64,000 nt of DNA from the NCBI GenBank assembly GCA_020638835.1, contig JACKHV010000003.1:496001-560000 (forward strand). The letters are read 5' to 3'. The notes under the pieces were generated by a model. It had not been told where the DNA came from, did no database searches, and worked only from the letters and a program-made list of their open reading frames with translations. The position numbers and the translations under genes were made by a program. Source of the DNA: Planctomycetota bacterium. GTDB lineage: Bacteria > Planctomycetota > UBA1135 > GCA-002686595. Below are positions 1-7,762 of the stretch, piece after piece (positions within the stretch are counted from its first letter, which is position 1; every line of letters begins with the position of its first letter).

Positions 1-989
1 CGCAGTTCCTTCCACGTCTCGCCGCCGTCCTCGGTGCGCGCGACGAAGAGACTGCCGTCGACCGTGGTGCGCTGGCTGTCGGCTTTGCCGGGGACGAGCC
101 ACGCGGTGCGGCCGTCCTGCTCGTCCGCGACGACGGGGAAGCCGAAGTGCACGCCCTGCTCCGGCTTGCTCACCTTCTTCCACTGCTCCCCGCCGTTCGA
201 GGTGTAGAACACGCCGCAGTGGTTCTGCTGCCAGATGTGGTCGGGATCCGCGGCGCACAGCTCGATCGCGTGCGGATCGTGTCCCCACTCGGCGGCCGGG
301 TCGGGCAGGTAGTCCATCAGCATCCCCTTGTTGCGCGGGCGCCACGTCTTGCCGCCGTCGCGCGTTTCCAGCACACCGGCGGTCGAGATCGCGATGTAGA
401 CGTGATCGTGATCGCGCGGGTCGATCAGGATCGAGTGGATGCCGGGCGCGAAGTTGCCGCCCTCGGAAGCGGGCGTGCCGAACCAGTGTGTGAAGCCCGT
501 GCCCTTGCCCTCGAACAGGTTGCCGCCGCGCGACTCGTGGTCCCACAGGCCGCGATTCAGCTCGAAGCTCTCGCCGCCGTCGTCGCTGACGAAGAGCGCG
601 CCGGGGATCGTGCCGATGTAGATGCGGCCCGGTTGCCCGAACGCCATCACCCAGAGCTTCTGCACCGTTGCGTCCTCGAGCTTCGCGGCCGCCGGTTCTT
701 CGCCCTCGGCCGTCTCACCGGGGAAGGGCGGGACGAGGTGCTTCGCGCCTTCGGGCAGCGTGACCTTCGCGGCGTCCTGCCACGTCGCGCCGTCGTCCGT
801 CGAGCGCGACAGCTTCGGTCCCCAGTGACCGTGACCGAGCGCGGCCCAAAGCGTGCCGGTGTTCGGATCGCGCGCGACGAAGTTCACGCCGACGCCTTCG
901 TGACCGGCGAGGCGCGCCGTCCAGCGTCCGTTCGACTTCTCGGCGATGAAGGTCCCTTTGCGAGTTCCGATCAGCACACGATTCGACAT
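1..989 (-). CDS. BNR-repeat (sialidase/VPS10-like) beta-propeller protein, C-terminus outside window
   Basis: The reverse-strand frame starts MSNRVLIGTRKGTF and stays open to the window edge (329 codons visible). It carries repeated Asp-box turns of the type S-x-D-x-G-x-T-W (STDDGATWQD, VSDDGGESFE, TRDGGKTWRP, TSNGGEQWKK, TEDGGETWKE), which identify a BNR/sialidase-type beta-propeller. These folds are found in glycoside hydrolases and in photosystem-assembly-like or sortilin-like proteins, so no catalytic role can be claimed. No signal peptide is seen, which suggests a cytoplasmic protein. The start is supported by a purine-rich GGGGGAA about 6 bases upstream. The downstream neighbour on the other side of the start is a ubiquitin-like sulfur carrier in the same orientation, 25 bases away, so the two are probably cotranscribed. 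Confidence 0.8.
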   Translation of the reverse strand, partial: MSNRVLIGTRKGTFIAEKSNGRWTARLAGHEGVGVNFVARDPNTGTLWAALGHGHWGPKLSRSTDDGATWQDAAKVTLPEGAKHLVPPFPGETAEGEEPAAAKLEDATVQKLWVMAFGQPGRIYIGTIPGALFVSDDGGESFELNRGLWDHESRGGNLFEGKGTGFTHWFGTPASEGGNFAPGIHSILIDPRDHDHVYIAISTAGVLETRDGGKTWRPRNKGMLMDYLPDPAAEWGHDPHAIELCAADPDHIWQQNHCGVFYTSNGGEQWKKVSKPEQGVHFGFPVVADEQDGRTAWLVPGKADSQRTTVDGSLFVARTEDGGETWKEL

Positions 990-1014
990 CTGATTCCCCC
1001 GAAGTGCGCGACGG

Positions 1015-1293
1015 TCAACCGCCGCTGAGTGCTTGCAAGACGTAGACGCGAGCGTCGGGCGCGACCGCGTCGCTCAGACCGTCCCGGTCCGCCACGCGCT
1101 CCTCTCCGACGAAGATGTTGACGTGCATCCGCAGCCGTCCGCGTTCGTCGCAGATGTAGCCACCGATGCCGGGCGCGAGCGCATCGAGCTCGCGCACCAC
1201 GTCGGCGACCGTCACGGCGTCCACGACCAGCTCCTGCCCTTCGAGTTGAGGGAAGTAGAGGTAGAGGTGCCGGGTAAGCTCGACGCGCGCCAT
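1015..1293 (-). CDS. ThiS/MoaD-family ubiquitin-like sulfur carrier protein
   Basis: This 92-residue protein begins MARVELTRHLYLYFPQLEG and ends in QALSGG. The C-terminal Gly-Gly is the hallmark of ThiS/MoaD/CysO-type beta-grasp carriers, which are adenylated by an E1-like enzyme and then carry thiocarboxylate sulfur. The residues VADVVRELDALAPGIGGYICDERGR fit the helix and loop of that fold. Only this short C-terminal part of a much longer open frame is credible, because the upstream part is antisense to the cytochrome gene. The BNR-repeat gene lies immediately downstream in the same orientation. No molybdopterin or thiamin synthesis gene is nearby, so the recipient pathway is unknown. Confidence 0.75.
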   Translation of the reverse strand: MARVELTRHLYLYFPQLEGQELVVDAVTVADVVRELDALAPGIGGYICDERGRLRMHVNIFVGEERVADRDGLSDAVAPDARVYVLQALSGG

Positions 1294-1337
1294 GCGCGGC
1301 AAACGGTACGGGGAAGCGCGCGGAGCGTCCAGCGTCG

Positions 1338-1433
1338 AGAGCGTACTGTGCCGTAACCGTTTCGACCGCGATCGCCCGCCGCGGCCCCGCGGCGGGCGAT
1401 CGCGGTCGAAACGGTTACGGCACGGTACGCTCT
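1338..1433. repeat. Long palindrome P1 (47-bp arms, 2-nt centre)
   Basis: The arms 1338-1384 and 1387-1433 are reverse complements with a single mismatch (T1347 against G1424), leaving only CC at the centre. Read inward from the right end the arm starts GAGCGTACCGTGCCGTAACC. It fills most of the space between the divergent sulfur-carrier and cytochrome genes and ends 4 bases before the cytochrome start codon. A 2-nt loop is poor for a simple RNA hairpin, and 47 bp is far longer than a terminator stem, so I class it as a repeat element of the same family as P2-P5. Confidence 0.9.
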
Positions 1434-1437
1434 TCAC

Positions 1438-2952
1438 ATGATCAGTCACTTGCGCCTGCCCGTCCTCGCGAGCCTGCTCGCGGTCAGCACCGTCCTCTGG
1501 CCCGCGGCCGACGGCCCGACACTCGTCGAACGTGAAGGCTATGTCGGGACGGCGAGCTGCCGCGCGTGCCACACGGATCAGTACTCCGCGTGGTACGGTT
1601 CGCCGCACCGTCGCGCGCTCGCGGAAGCCGGCTGGATCGGCGCGGACGAGTGGCGCGTGCAGCTCGACGCGGGTGAAGCGGGTTGGACCGTCGGCAAGAC
1701 GGTGCGGCACCTTCCGCTCGGCGCGGACGCGAGTGCGGCGGAGACGTTGAAAATCGACGAAGCGCCGCAGCTGCTCGAGCGCCACTGGGCGCGACCCGGT
1801 GCGTCCTTCGCGCGGGACTGCGCGGACTGCCACCTCGGTGACTGGAGCGCGGCGAACGCGAGCGCGCAGTCGCTCGAGGTGTCGTGCGAGACCTGTCACG
1901 GGCCCGGCGCGCGCCACGCCGAGTGGGGCAAGGCGCAGATGATGGGGCGCAAGATCGACGACCCCGAGGGCACGAAGGGTTGGTCGCGCTTGATGTTCAC
2001 CGCGCACTTCGCGAGCTGGGAGGTCGACGAGGCGACCGGCAGCGCGAAGCCGCGCGAGCTCCCGAGCGCACGCGAACAAGTCGACACCTGCTTGCGCTGT
2101 CACGCGATGAACGACGGGCGGCTCGTCGACCGCGTGATGGTGGAAGGCGAGCGGCTCGACGCGCTCTTGCCGCACCTGCCGCTCGACGTGGAGCCGGGCA
2201 AGCTGGACCTGGCACCGAATGCGGCCTTCGAGCTGAGCCGCATGCACTCCGCCGGCGTCGCCTGCTCGGACTGTCACGACCAGCACTCGGGCAAGCTCTA
2301 CGCGCCGGACGACACGCTCTGCTTGCGCTGCCACGACGGCGGCCGCTTCCAAACGGAAGAGCACAAGGGCCACGCGGGTGACACGGCGCCGGCGTGCGTC
2401 GATTGCCACATGCCGCGCGCGGCGACGGGAGCGCGCAGCCACCTGTTGATCCCGCCGGGCGATCCGGTCGCGGCCTTGCTCGGGCAGCCGGACGCGTGCG
2501 CGAGCTGCCACGCTGACTGGTCGGCGGAGGAACGCGCGAAGGCCTTGGCCGCGCGACCCGGCACGCCGCGGGCGGCGCGGGCGCGCGACGTGTTGGCCGT
2601 CGACGACCCCGCCGCGTGGCGCAAGCTCGCGCTCGACGCGACGGCCTCGCCCATGCTGCGCGCGGCCGCGGCGCGCCAAGGCGTGCGCGACGCGTCGGCG
2701 GAACAGCTCGCGTCGCTGCTCGGCTGCGACGAGCCGCTGGTGCGCCTCGCCACTCTGCGCGGGCTCCGCGCGGGGGCAGGCCTGCCGAATCCCGCGCTGC
2801 TCGCGCCGCTCGCGAGCGATCCGTTGCGTGCCGTGCGCGTCGAGCTGGGACGACTCGTCGAAGGCAAGTCGGTCGAAGAACGCACGAAGCTCTTCGGCGA
2901 CGCCGCTGCCGCGGTCGAGGCCGCGGTGCGGGAAGCCGCCTCCGCGCGCTGA
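1438..2952 (+). CDS. Secreted octahaem cytochrome c-family protein
   Basis: The 504-residue product has a hydrophobic N-terminal signal (residues about 5-22) and eight CXXCH haem-c attachment motifs at Cys 41, 128, 150, 218, 276, 295, 320 and 354. It is therefore a periplasmic or envelope electron-transfer protein resembling the multihaem cytochrome c554/NrfA-like superfamily that is frequent in planctomycetes. The region after residue 370 lacks haem motifs and is an alanine/leucine-rich helical tail with HEAT-like character. There is no good Shine-Dalgarno sequence: the ATG lies 4 bases after palindrome P1, so the element supplies nearly all of the leader. The stop codon is directly followed by palindrome P2. 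The electron donor and acceptor are unknown. Confidence 0.88.
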   Translation: MISHLRLPVLASLLAVSTVLWPAADGPTLVEREGYVGTASCRACHTDQYSAWYGSPHRRALAEAGWIGADEWRVQLDAGEAGWTVGKTVRHLPLGADASAAETLKIDEAPQLLERHWARPGASFARDCADCHLGDWSAANASAQSLEVSCETCHGPGARHAEWGKAQMMGRKIDDPEGTKGWSRLMFTAHFASWEVDEATGSAKPRELPSAREQVDTCLRCHAMNDGRLVDRVMVEGERLDALLPHLPLDVEPGKLDLAPNAAFELSRMHSAGVACSDCHDQHSGKLYAPDDTLCLRCHDGGRFQTEEHKGHAGDTAPACVDCHMPRAATGARSHLLIPPGDPVAALLGQPDACASCHADWSAEERAKALAARPGTPRAARARDVLAVDDPAAWRKLALDATASPMLRAAAARQGVRDASAEQLASLLGCDEPLVRLATLRGLRAGAGLPNPALLAPLASDPLRAVRVELGRLVEGKSVEERTKLFGDAAAAVEAAVREAASAR

Positions 2953-3057
2953 CGAGAAGTACGGTACCGCGTTCGTTTTTCCACAATAGCGCGTCTCTGG
3001 CGCACGGCGCCGGAGACGCGCTATTGTGGAAAAACGAACGCGGTACCGTACTTCTCG
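2953..3057. repeat. Long palindrome P2 (51-bp arms, 3-nt centre) directly after a stop codon
   Basis: Arms 2953-3003 and 3007-3057 pair throughout except for one G/T position (2998 with 3012). The first base follows the TGA of the cytochrome gene without a gap, and the last base is 19 bases before the HMG-CoA reductase ATG. The outer arm reads GAGAAGTACGGTACCGCGTT, matching the TAC[C/G]GT[G/A]CC core of the other copies. A run of five T lies inside each arm. It could act secondarily as a transcription terminator, but its size and its relatives argue for an inserted element. Confidence 0.92.
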
Positions 3058-3076
3058 AGCCCGTATCCTGCTCGCG

Positions 3077-4270
3077 ATGACCAGCGAAGCGAGAGAGCTG
3101 CCGCGCGTTCCGCGCGACAAAGACGACGACTACGGTGCCGAGGCGGTCGCGGCGCGGCTCGCGGTGTTGCGCGAGGCGTGCGGCGCGGAACTGACGCACG
3201 TTGCCGCGGGCTCGGTCCCGGCGGCGGAAGCGCGCGGGAAGGTCGAGAACTTCGTCGGGCATGCGCAGGTGCCGCTCGGCGTCGCCGGGCCGCTCGAGTT
3301 CGAGAGCGACGAGGGACCCGTGCGGGTCTACGTGCCGATGGCGACGACCGAGGGCGCGATGGTCGCGTCCTACTCGCGCGGCATGCGGCTCGCCGCGAGC
3401 GGTTCGGGGATTCGGACGCGCGTCGTGCGCGACGGGCTCAGCCAGCACCCGATGCTCGTGTTCGCCGACGCCGCTTCGGCGTGCGCCGCGGCGCGCGTCT
3501 GTGAAGCGGCGCTCGAGGACTGCCGCGCGATCACCAAGGGCATCACGACGCACGGCGCGCTCGAGTCGCTCGCGACGGAAGTGATCGGCCGCCGCGTGAT
3601 CCTGCGCCTCGTCTTCGCGACCGGCGACGCGATCGGCATCAACATGGCGTCGCGCGCGACGGACCTGTGTCTGCGCGAGCTCGCGCGGCGCACCGGCGCG
3701 CTCGAACAACACGTGCACGGTCAGGACGTCGAGAAGCGCGCCAACGCGCGCGCCTTCGTCGAAGGGCGCGGTCGCAGCGTCGTCGCCGATTGCGTCGTCC
3801 CGCGCGAGGCGCTCGCCGGGCTGGCGCGCACGACTCCCGAAGCGCTCGTCGCGATCCAGCGCAGCTACACGACGGGCTTCGCGCAGCTCGGCACGCAGAA
3901 CTGGCTCGTGCAAGCGGCGAACGGCCTCGCGGGCGTCTTGCTCGCCTGCGGTCAGGACCTGGCGTACCTGACCGAGAGCGCGACCGGGATGCTGGACCTC
4001 GAACTCGACGCGAACGGCGATCTCTACGTCGCCGTCACGCTGCCGTCCCTGCTGATCGGCACGGTCGGCGGCGGCAGCGGACAGGGCACGGCGCGCGAGT
4101 GCTTGGAACTCCTGGGCTGCGCCGGATCCGGCAAGGTCCGCCGCTTCGCGCAGATCCTCGCGGCGACGGTGCTCGCCGGCGACCTCTCGCTGATGGCGGC
4201 CTTCACCGCGAACGAGTTCACCGACGCGCACGAGCGCCTCGGTCGCAACCGTCCGGAGGCTCGCGCGTGA
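3077..4270 (+). CDS. hmgA: Class I (archaeal-type) hydroxymethylglutaryl-CoA reductase
   Basis: This 397-residue enzyme should reduce HMG-CoA to mevalonate with NADPH, the committed step of the mevalonate isoprenoid route. Recognisable blocks are ENFVGHAQVPLGVAGPL (57-73), MATTEGAMVAS (88-98, catalytic Glu92), GDAIGINM (183-190), VEKRANARAFVEGRG (218-232, catalytic Lys220), ACGQD (catalytic Asp294), GTVGGGSGQGTARE (328-341) and AHERLGR with catalytic His385. The AHxxLGR ending is like archaeal class I enzymes rather than class II MvaA. I chose the ATG at 3077; an in-frame GTG at 3026 lies inside palindrome P2 and would add 17 unconserved residues. The stop overlaps the next start (GTGA). No other mevalonate-pathway gene is in the window. 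Confidence 0.9.
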   Translation: MTSEARELPRVPRDKDDDYGAEAVAARLAVLREACGAELTHVAAGSVPAAEARGKVENFVGHAQVPLGVAGPLEFESDEGPVRVYVPMATTEGAMVASYSRGMRLAASGSGIRTRVVRDGLSQHPMLVFADAASACAAARVCEAALEDCRAITKGITTHGALESLATEVIGRRVILRLVFATGDAIGINMASRATDLCLRELARRTGALEQHVHGQDVEKRANARAFVEGRGRSVVADCVVPREALAGLARTTPEALVAIQRSYTTGFAQLGTQNWLVQAANGLAGVLLACGQDLAYLTESATGMLDLELDANGDLYVAVTLPSLLIGTVGGGSGQGTARECLELLGCAGSGKVRRFAQILAATVLAGDLSLMAAFTANEFTDAHERLGRNRPEARA

Positions 4271-5298
4271 GCAAGGGCGGCAAGTCGAAGGGCGCGAAGG
4301 CGTCGCGCAAGCAACCGGCACCGAAGCGGACCGCGGCGCTGGGCGGCGGTGAACGGCTCGTCGCCGCGCTCGACCCGGGCAGCGGACCGACGGAGCTGTG
4401 GGTGCGCTGCGCCGAGGTGACCTTCGTCGCCTTCCTACTGCTCATCGGTTACCTCGGCATGCGCAACGGCGGCCTCGGTCCGATCTACGCGTACCGCTAC
4501 GGCCAGACGGTGCTCGGTCTGCTGTCGCTCGCGATCCTGATCTGGGGCGCGATCGCCTGCTTCCGCAAGCCGCCGCTGCGGCGCAAGGGTCGCATCCGCG
4601 GGCTGATCATGGTCGTGCTCGTGATCGGCATCGGGATGAACTCCTTCCCGTACCCGTCGAGCCGCGAGTACGAGCCGAGCGCCGTGCGCTTCGAGCTGCC
4701 GGTCGAGGGGGAGTGGCGCGTGTACTGGGGCGGCGAGGGCAGCGACGCGAATCGCTACGCCGGTTGGTTCGCGGATCGGCGCTGGGCCGTGGCGCTCGTG
4801 CGCGAGGTCGACGGCGCGCGGCACGCGGGGGACGGCTCGCGCGCCGAGGACTACTACGCCTACGGCCAGCCGGTGCTCTCGCCGGCGAGCGGCATGGTCG
4901 TCAAGGTCGTCGACGGTCAGCCGGACCGCGTGCCGGGCACGCGCGGGTCGGCGGACGAACCCTTCGGCAACTACGTCGTGATCGAGGTCGCGCCAGGCGA
5001 GTACGTCTTCCTCTGCCACCTGCTCTCGGGCTCGATCCAGGTCGCGCTGACCGACGACGTCGTGGCGGGCCAGCCCCTCGCGAAGGTCGGTAACTCGGGG
5101 CTCTCGACCGTCGTGCCCGAGCCGCACCTCGAGTTGCACCTCCAGACCACGCCGCGCGAAGGGCTCGGTGAGGCGATTCCCTGGCGCTTCCACGACTATT
5201 GGGTCGGAGATCGGCTCGTCGACGCGGGCCTCCCGCGCGGCGGCATAGCGTCCGACGGTCTCCTCGTCGGCGAGACGGTCCGGCGCGCTCCGCGCTGA
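4267..5298 (+). CDS. Membrane-anchored M23-like (LytM-fold) protein with altered metal ligands
   Basis: The 343-residue product starts with GTG overlapping the reductase stop by 4 bases, which implies translational coupling. A basic N-terminus is followed by three hydrophobic segments (about 51-65, 81-98 and 112-127) and then a LytM/peptidase M23-type domain (about 170-310) with SPASGMVVKVVDG, FGNYVVIEV, LCHL and EPHLELHLQ. In active M23 enzymes zinc is bound by HxxxD and by two further His residues. Here the first His appears replaced by Ser191 (SRAED), and the usual HxH is spread to HLELH (287, 291), with His251 kept. The peptidase may be inactive or unusual; a role in binding cell-wall or envelope glycan is inference. 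Confidence 0.75.
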   Translation: MSKGGKSKGAKASRKQPAPKRTAALGGGERLVAALDPGSGPTELWVRCAEVTFVAFLLLIGYLGMRNGGLGPIYAYRYGQTVLGLLSLAILIWGAIACFRKPPLRRKGRIRGLIMVVLVIGIGMNSFPYPSSREYEPSAVRFELPVEGEWRVYWGGEGSDANRYAGWFADRRWAVALVREVDGARHAGDGSRAEDYYAYGQPVLSPASGMVVKVVDGQPDRVPGTRGSADEPFGNYVVIEVAPGEYVFLCHLLSGSIQVALTDDVVAGQPLAKVGNSGLSTVVPEPHLELHLQTTPREGLGEAIPWRFHDYWVGDRLVDAGLPRGGIASDGLLVGETVRRAPR

Positions 5299-5541
5299 GT
5301 CGCGCGGCAGGAAGTCGAGGTTCCGGCCCGCGCGGGGCGTTCGAGGCTTGACGGACGCAGGGCTCTCGATACCCTTTTCGGCCGCATCCTCCGTCGGCGC
5401 TCCACCTCGCGGCGCGCGACCCGGTGGGGGATCGGCAGCCATTTCCGAGGCCCTCGACCCCCGCGGTACGAGCTCCGGAAACCTCCTCCGAGACCGCCCC
5501 CGGTGCCTCCGCGCCGAGGCCTCCCGACAGCTCCTATCGAC

Positions 5542-7644
5542 ATGGTGATCAAGAAAGAATCCCCCCGCCAACCCGCGAAGCAGTCCAAGCGTCAGATGCA
5601 CCGCAACATCGGCATTATGGCGCACATCGACGCGGGCAAGACGACGGTGACCGAGCGGATCCTGTTCCTGACCGAGAAGATCCACAAGACCGGCGAGGTG
5701 CACGACGGCGCCGCGACGATGGACTTCATGGAGGAAGAACAGAAGCGGGGCATCACGATCGCCTCGGCCGCCACGAGCTGTGAGTGGCTGAAGCACGACA
5801 TCAACATCATCGACACGCCCGGCCACGTGGACTTCACGGCCGAGGTGGAGCGTTCGCTGCGCGTGCTCGACGGCGCGATCGCCGTGTTCGACGCGGTGTC
5901 GGGCGTCGAGGCGCAGTCGGAGACGGTGTGGCGTCAGGCGAACCGCTACAAGGTTCCGCGCATGTGCTTCATCAACAAGATGGACCGCGTGGGTGCCGAC
6001 TTCTACAAGGCCATCGACTCGATCGTCGCGCGCCTCGGTGCGCGCCCCGTCGCGATCCAGATGCCCGTCGGCGCCGAGAAGGACTTCAGCGGCGTGATCG
6101 ACCTCGTCCGCATGAAGATGTACACCTTCATCGAAGAGGAAGAGGGCCGCGCCTACGAGGAGAACGACATCCCGGCCGATCTGCTCGAAGAAGCGCAGAT
6201 GCACCGTCACGACATGCTCGAGACGGCCGCCGAGTTCGACGAGGAACTGCTCGACATCTTCGTCGAGGACGGCACGCCCCCGGAAGACCTGATCTACTCC
6301 GCGCTGCGCAAGGCGACGCTCGCGATGGAGATCACCCCCGTGCTCTGCGGCTCCGCGCTCAAGCACAAGGGCGTCCGCTTCATGATGGACGCGGTGATCG
6401 ACTTCCTGCCGTCGCCGCTCGACATCGACGCGATCGAGGGCATCAACCCCGACAACGACGAGAAGGTCCTGCTCAAGCCGGATCCCGAGGACGCCATGGC
6501 GCTGATGGCCTTCAAGACCATCGCGGAGACCACCGGCGACCTCACCTTCGTCCGCGTCTACACCGGCACCCTGCGCAAGGGCACCCGCGTGCTGAACCCG
6601 CGCACCGGCAAGACGGAACGCATCAGCCGCCTGCTCCGCATGCACGCCAACAAGCGCGAGCAGATCGACGAAGTGCCCGCCGGCGAGATCGCCGCGGTCA
6701 TCGGTCTGAAGAACACGATCACGGGCGACACGCTCTGTGACGACTCGCGTCCGGTCATGCTGTCGAAGATGACCTTCCCCGACGCGGTGATCTCGATGTC
6801 GATCGAGCCCGCGAAGAACCAGGACCGCGACAAGCTCGGCGAGGCGATCGGCCGCGTGACCCGCGAGGACCCGACCTTCCACGCGCAGACCAACGAAGCG
6901 ACGGGCGAGCTCGTCATCAGCGGCATGGGCGAGCTCCACCTGGAAGTCATCGTCAACCGCCTCAAGAGCGAGTACAAGGTCGACGTGCTCACCGGCCCGC
7001 CGAAGGTGGCCTACAAGCAGCGCCTTTCGAAGGGCCTCGAGACCGAAGCGCGCTACGTGCGTCAGTCCGGTGGTCGCGGTCAGTTCGCCATTTCGCGCGT
7101 GCGCTTCGAGGTCGCCGAGACCGAGGGCAACGGATTCGAGTTCGTGGACGAGATCAAGGGCGGCTCGGTCCCGCGCGAGTACATCGCCAGCGTCGGCGCG
7201 GGTCTGAAGGAGTACTTCATGAGCGGCGGCCAACTCGGCTACCCCTTCGTCAACGTCCGCGCCGCGCTCTACGACGGCAAGGCGCACGACGTCGACTCGT
7301 CCGAGATGGCCTTCCACAACTCGGGTGTCCTCGCCTTCCGCCAGGCCGCCGAGAACAACATCACGCTGCTCGAGCCGATCATGAAGGTCGAAGTCCGCGT
7401 GCCCGAGGACTTCCTCGGGGCGGTCGTCGGCGACCTGAACTCGCGCCGCGGTGAGGTGAACGAAGTCGTCTCGCAGGGCGACGAGCGCGTGGTGCACGCC
7501 CTCGTGCCGATCGCAGAGATGTTCAACTACTCGTCGGCGCTGCGCGGCGCGACCCAGGGCCGCGGATCCTACTCGATGGAGCTCGACCAGTACCGCGACC
7601 TGCCCCGCAGCTTCGCGGACAAGATCATCCGCGGCGAAGCCTGA
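5542..7644 (+). CDS. fusA: Elongation factor G (EF-G paralogue)
   Basis: The 700-residue translational GTPase shows the G1 motif AHIDAGKTT, switch II DTPGH and the G4 motif NKMD, followed by domains II-V as expected for EF-G, which drives ribosomal translocation or recycling. The N-terminal block RNIGIMAHIDAGKTTVTERI and the MDFMEEEQKRGITIASAAT region resemble EF-Gs of deltaproteobacteria and planctomycetes (the spdEFG group) more than E. coli FusA. It is not next to rpsL, rpsG or tuf, which also suggests a second copy. The start ATG gives MVIKKES; no strong Shine-Dalgarno is visible. A 15-bp terminator hairpin follows. I cannot tell from one window whether it is the main translocase. Confidence 0.93.
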   Translation: MVIKKESPRQPAKQSKRQMHRNIGIMAHIDAGKTTVTERILFLTEKIHKTGEVHDGAATMDFMEEEQKRGITIASAATSCEWLKHDINIIDTPGHVDFTAEVERSLRVLDGAIAVFDAVSGVEAQSETVWRQANRYKVPRMCFINKMDRVGADFYKAIDSIVARLGARPVAIQMPVGAEKDFSGVIDLVRMKMYTFIEEEEGRAYEENDIPADLLEEAQMHRHDMLETAAEFDEELLDIFVEDGTPPEDLIYSALRKATLAMEITPVLCGSALKHKGVRFMMDAVIDFLPSPLDIDAIEGINPDNDEKVLLKPDPEDAMALMAFKTIAETTGDLTFVRVYTGTLRKGTRVLNPRTGKTERISRLLRMHANKREQIDEVPAGEIAAVIGLKNTITGDTLCDDSRPVMLSKMTFPDAVISMSIEPAKNQDRDKLGEAIGRVTREDPTFHAQTNEATGELVISGMGELHLEVIVNRLKSEYKVDVLTGPPKVAYKQRLSKGLETEARYVRQSGGRGQFAISRVRFEVAETEGNGFEFVDEIKGGSVPREYIASVGAGLKEYFMSGGQLGYPFVNVRAALYDGKAHDVDSSEMAFHNSGVLAFRQAAENNITLLEPIMKVEVRVPEDFLGAVVGDLNSRRGEVNEVVSQGDERVVHALVPIAEMFNYSSALRGATQGRGSYSMELDQYRDLPRSFADKIIRGEA

Positions 7645-7670
7645 TCCCTTCAGGGTCAGCCGATCGAAGG

Positions 7671-7712
7671 GCGAGCGCGGGCACCCAGCGGTGCTCGCGC
7701 TCGCTCGCTTTT
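7671..7712 (+). terminator. Intrinsic terminator after EF-G
   Basis: A 15-bp stem (7671-7685 with 7690-7704, one G/T pair) with loop CAGC is followed by TCGCTTTT. It begins 26 bases after the EF-G stop codon. Confidence 0.75.
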
Positions 7713-7762
7713 CGGCTCCCCGGCGCTTCGCTCGCGGGGCGGGCATCCTCTATCCTGGCGTC

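Noticed and set aside
2953..3057. Palindrome P2 as an ordinary rho-independent terminator
   Set aside because: A 51-bp arm with a 3-nt centre is far too long, the T-run is inside the arm, and the outer core is shared with elements elsewhere, including one inside a gene.
3026..3076. An upstream GTG start for HMG-CoA reductase
   Set aside because: It lies inside palindrome P2, has no ribosome-binding sequence, and would add 17 residues outside the family's conserved region.
1015..3120. A 701-codon minus-strand frame ending in the sulfur-carrier protein
   Set aside because: Only the last 92 codons form a known fold; the rest is antisense to the haem motifs of the cytochrome gene and crosses two palindromes.
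4435..7746. A 1103-codon minus-strand open frame across the M23-like and EF-G genes
   Set aside because: It runs antisense to EF-G and two other genes and has the composition of a shadow frame.
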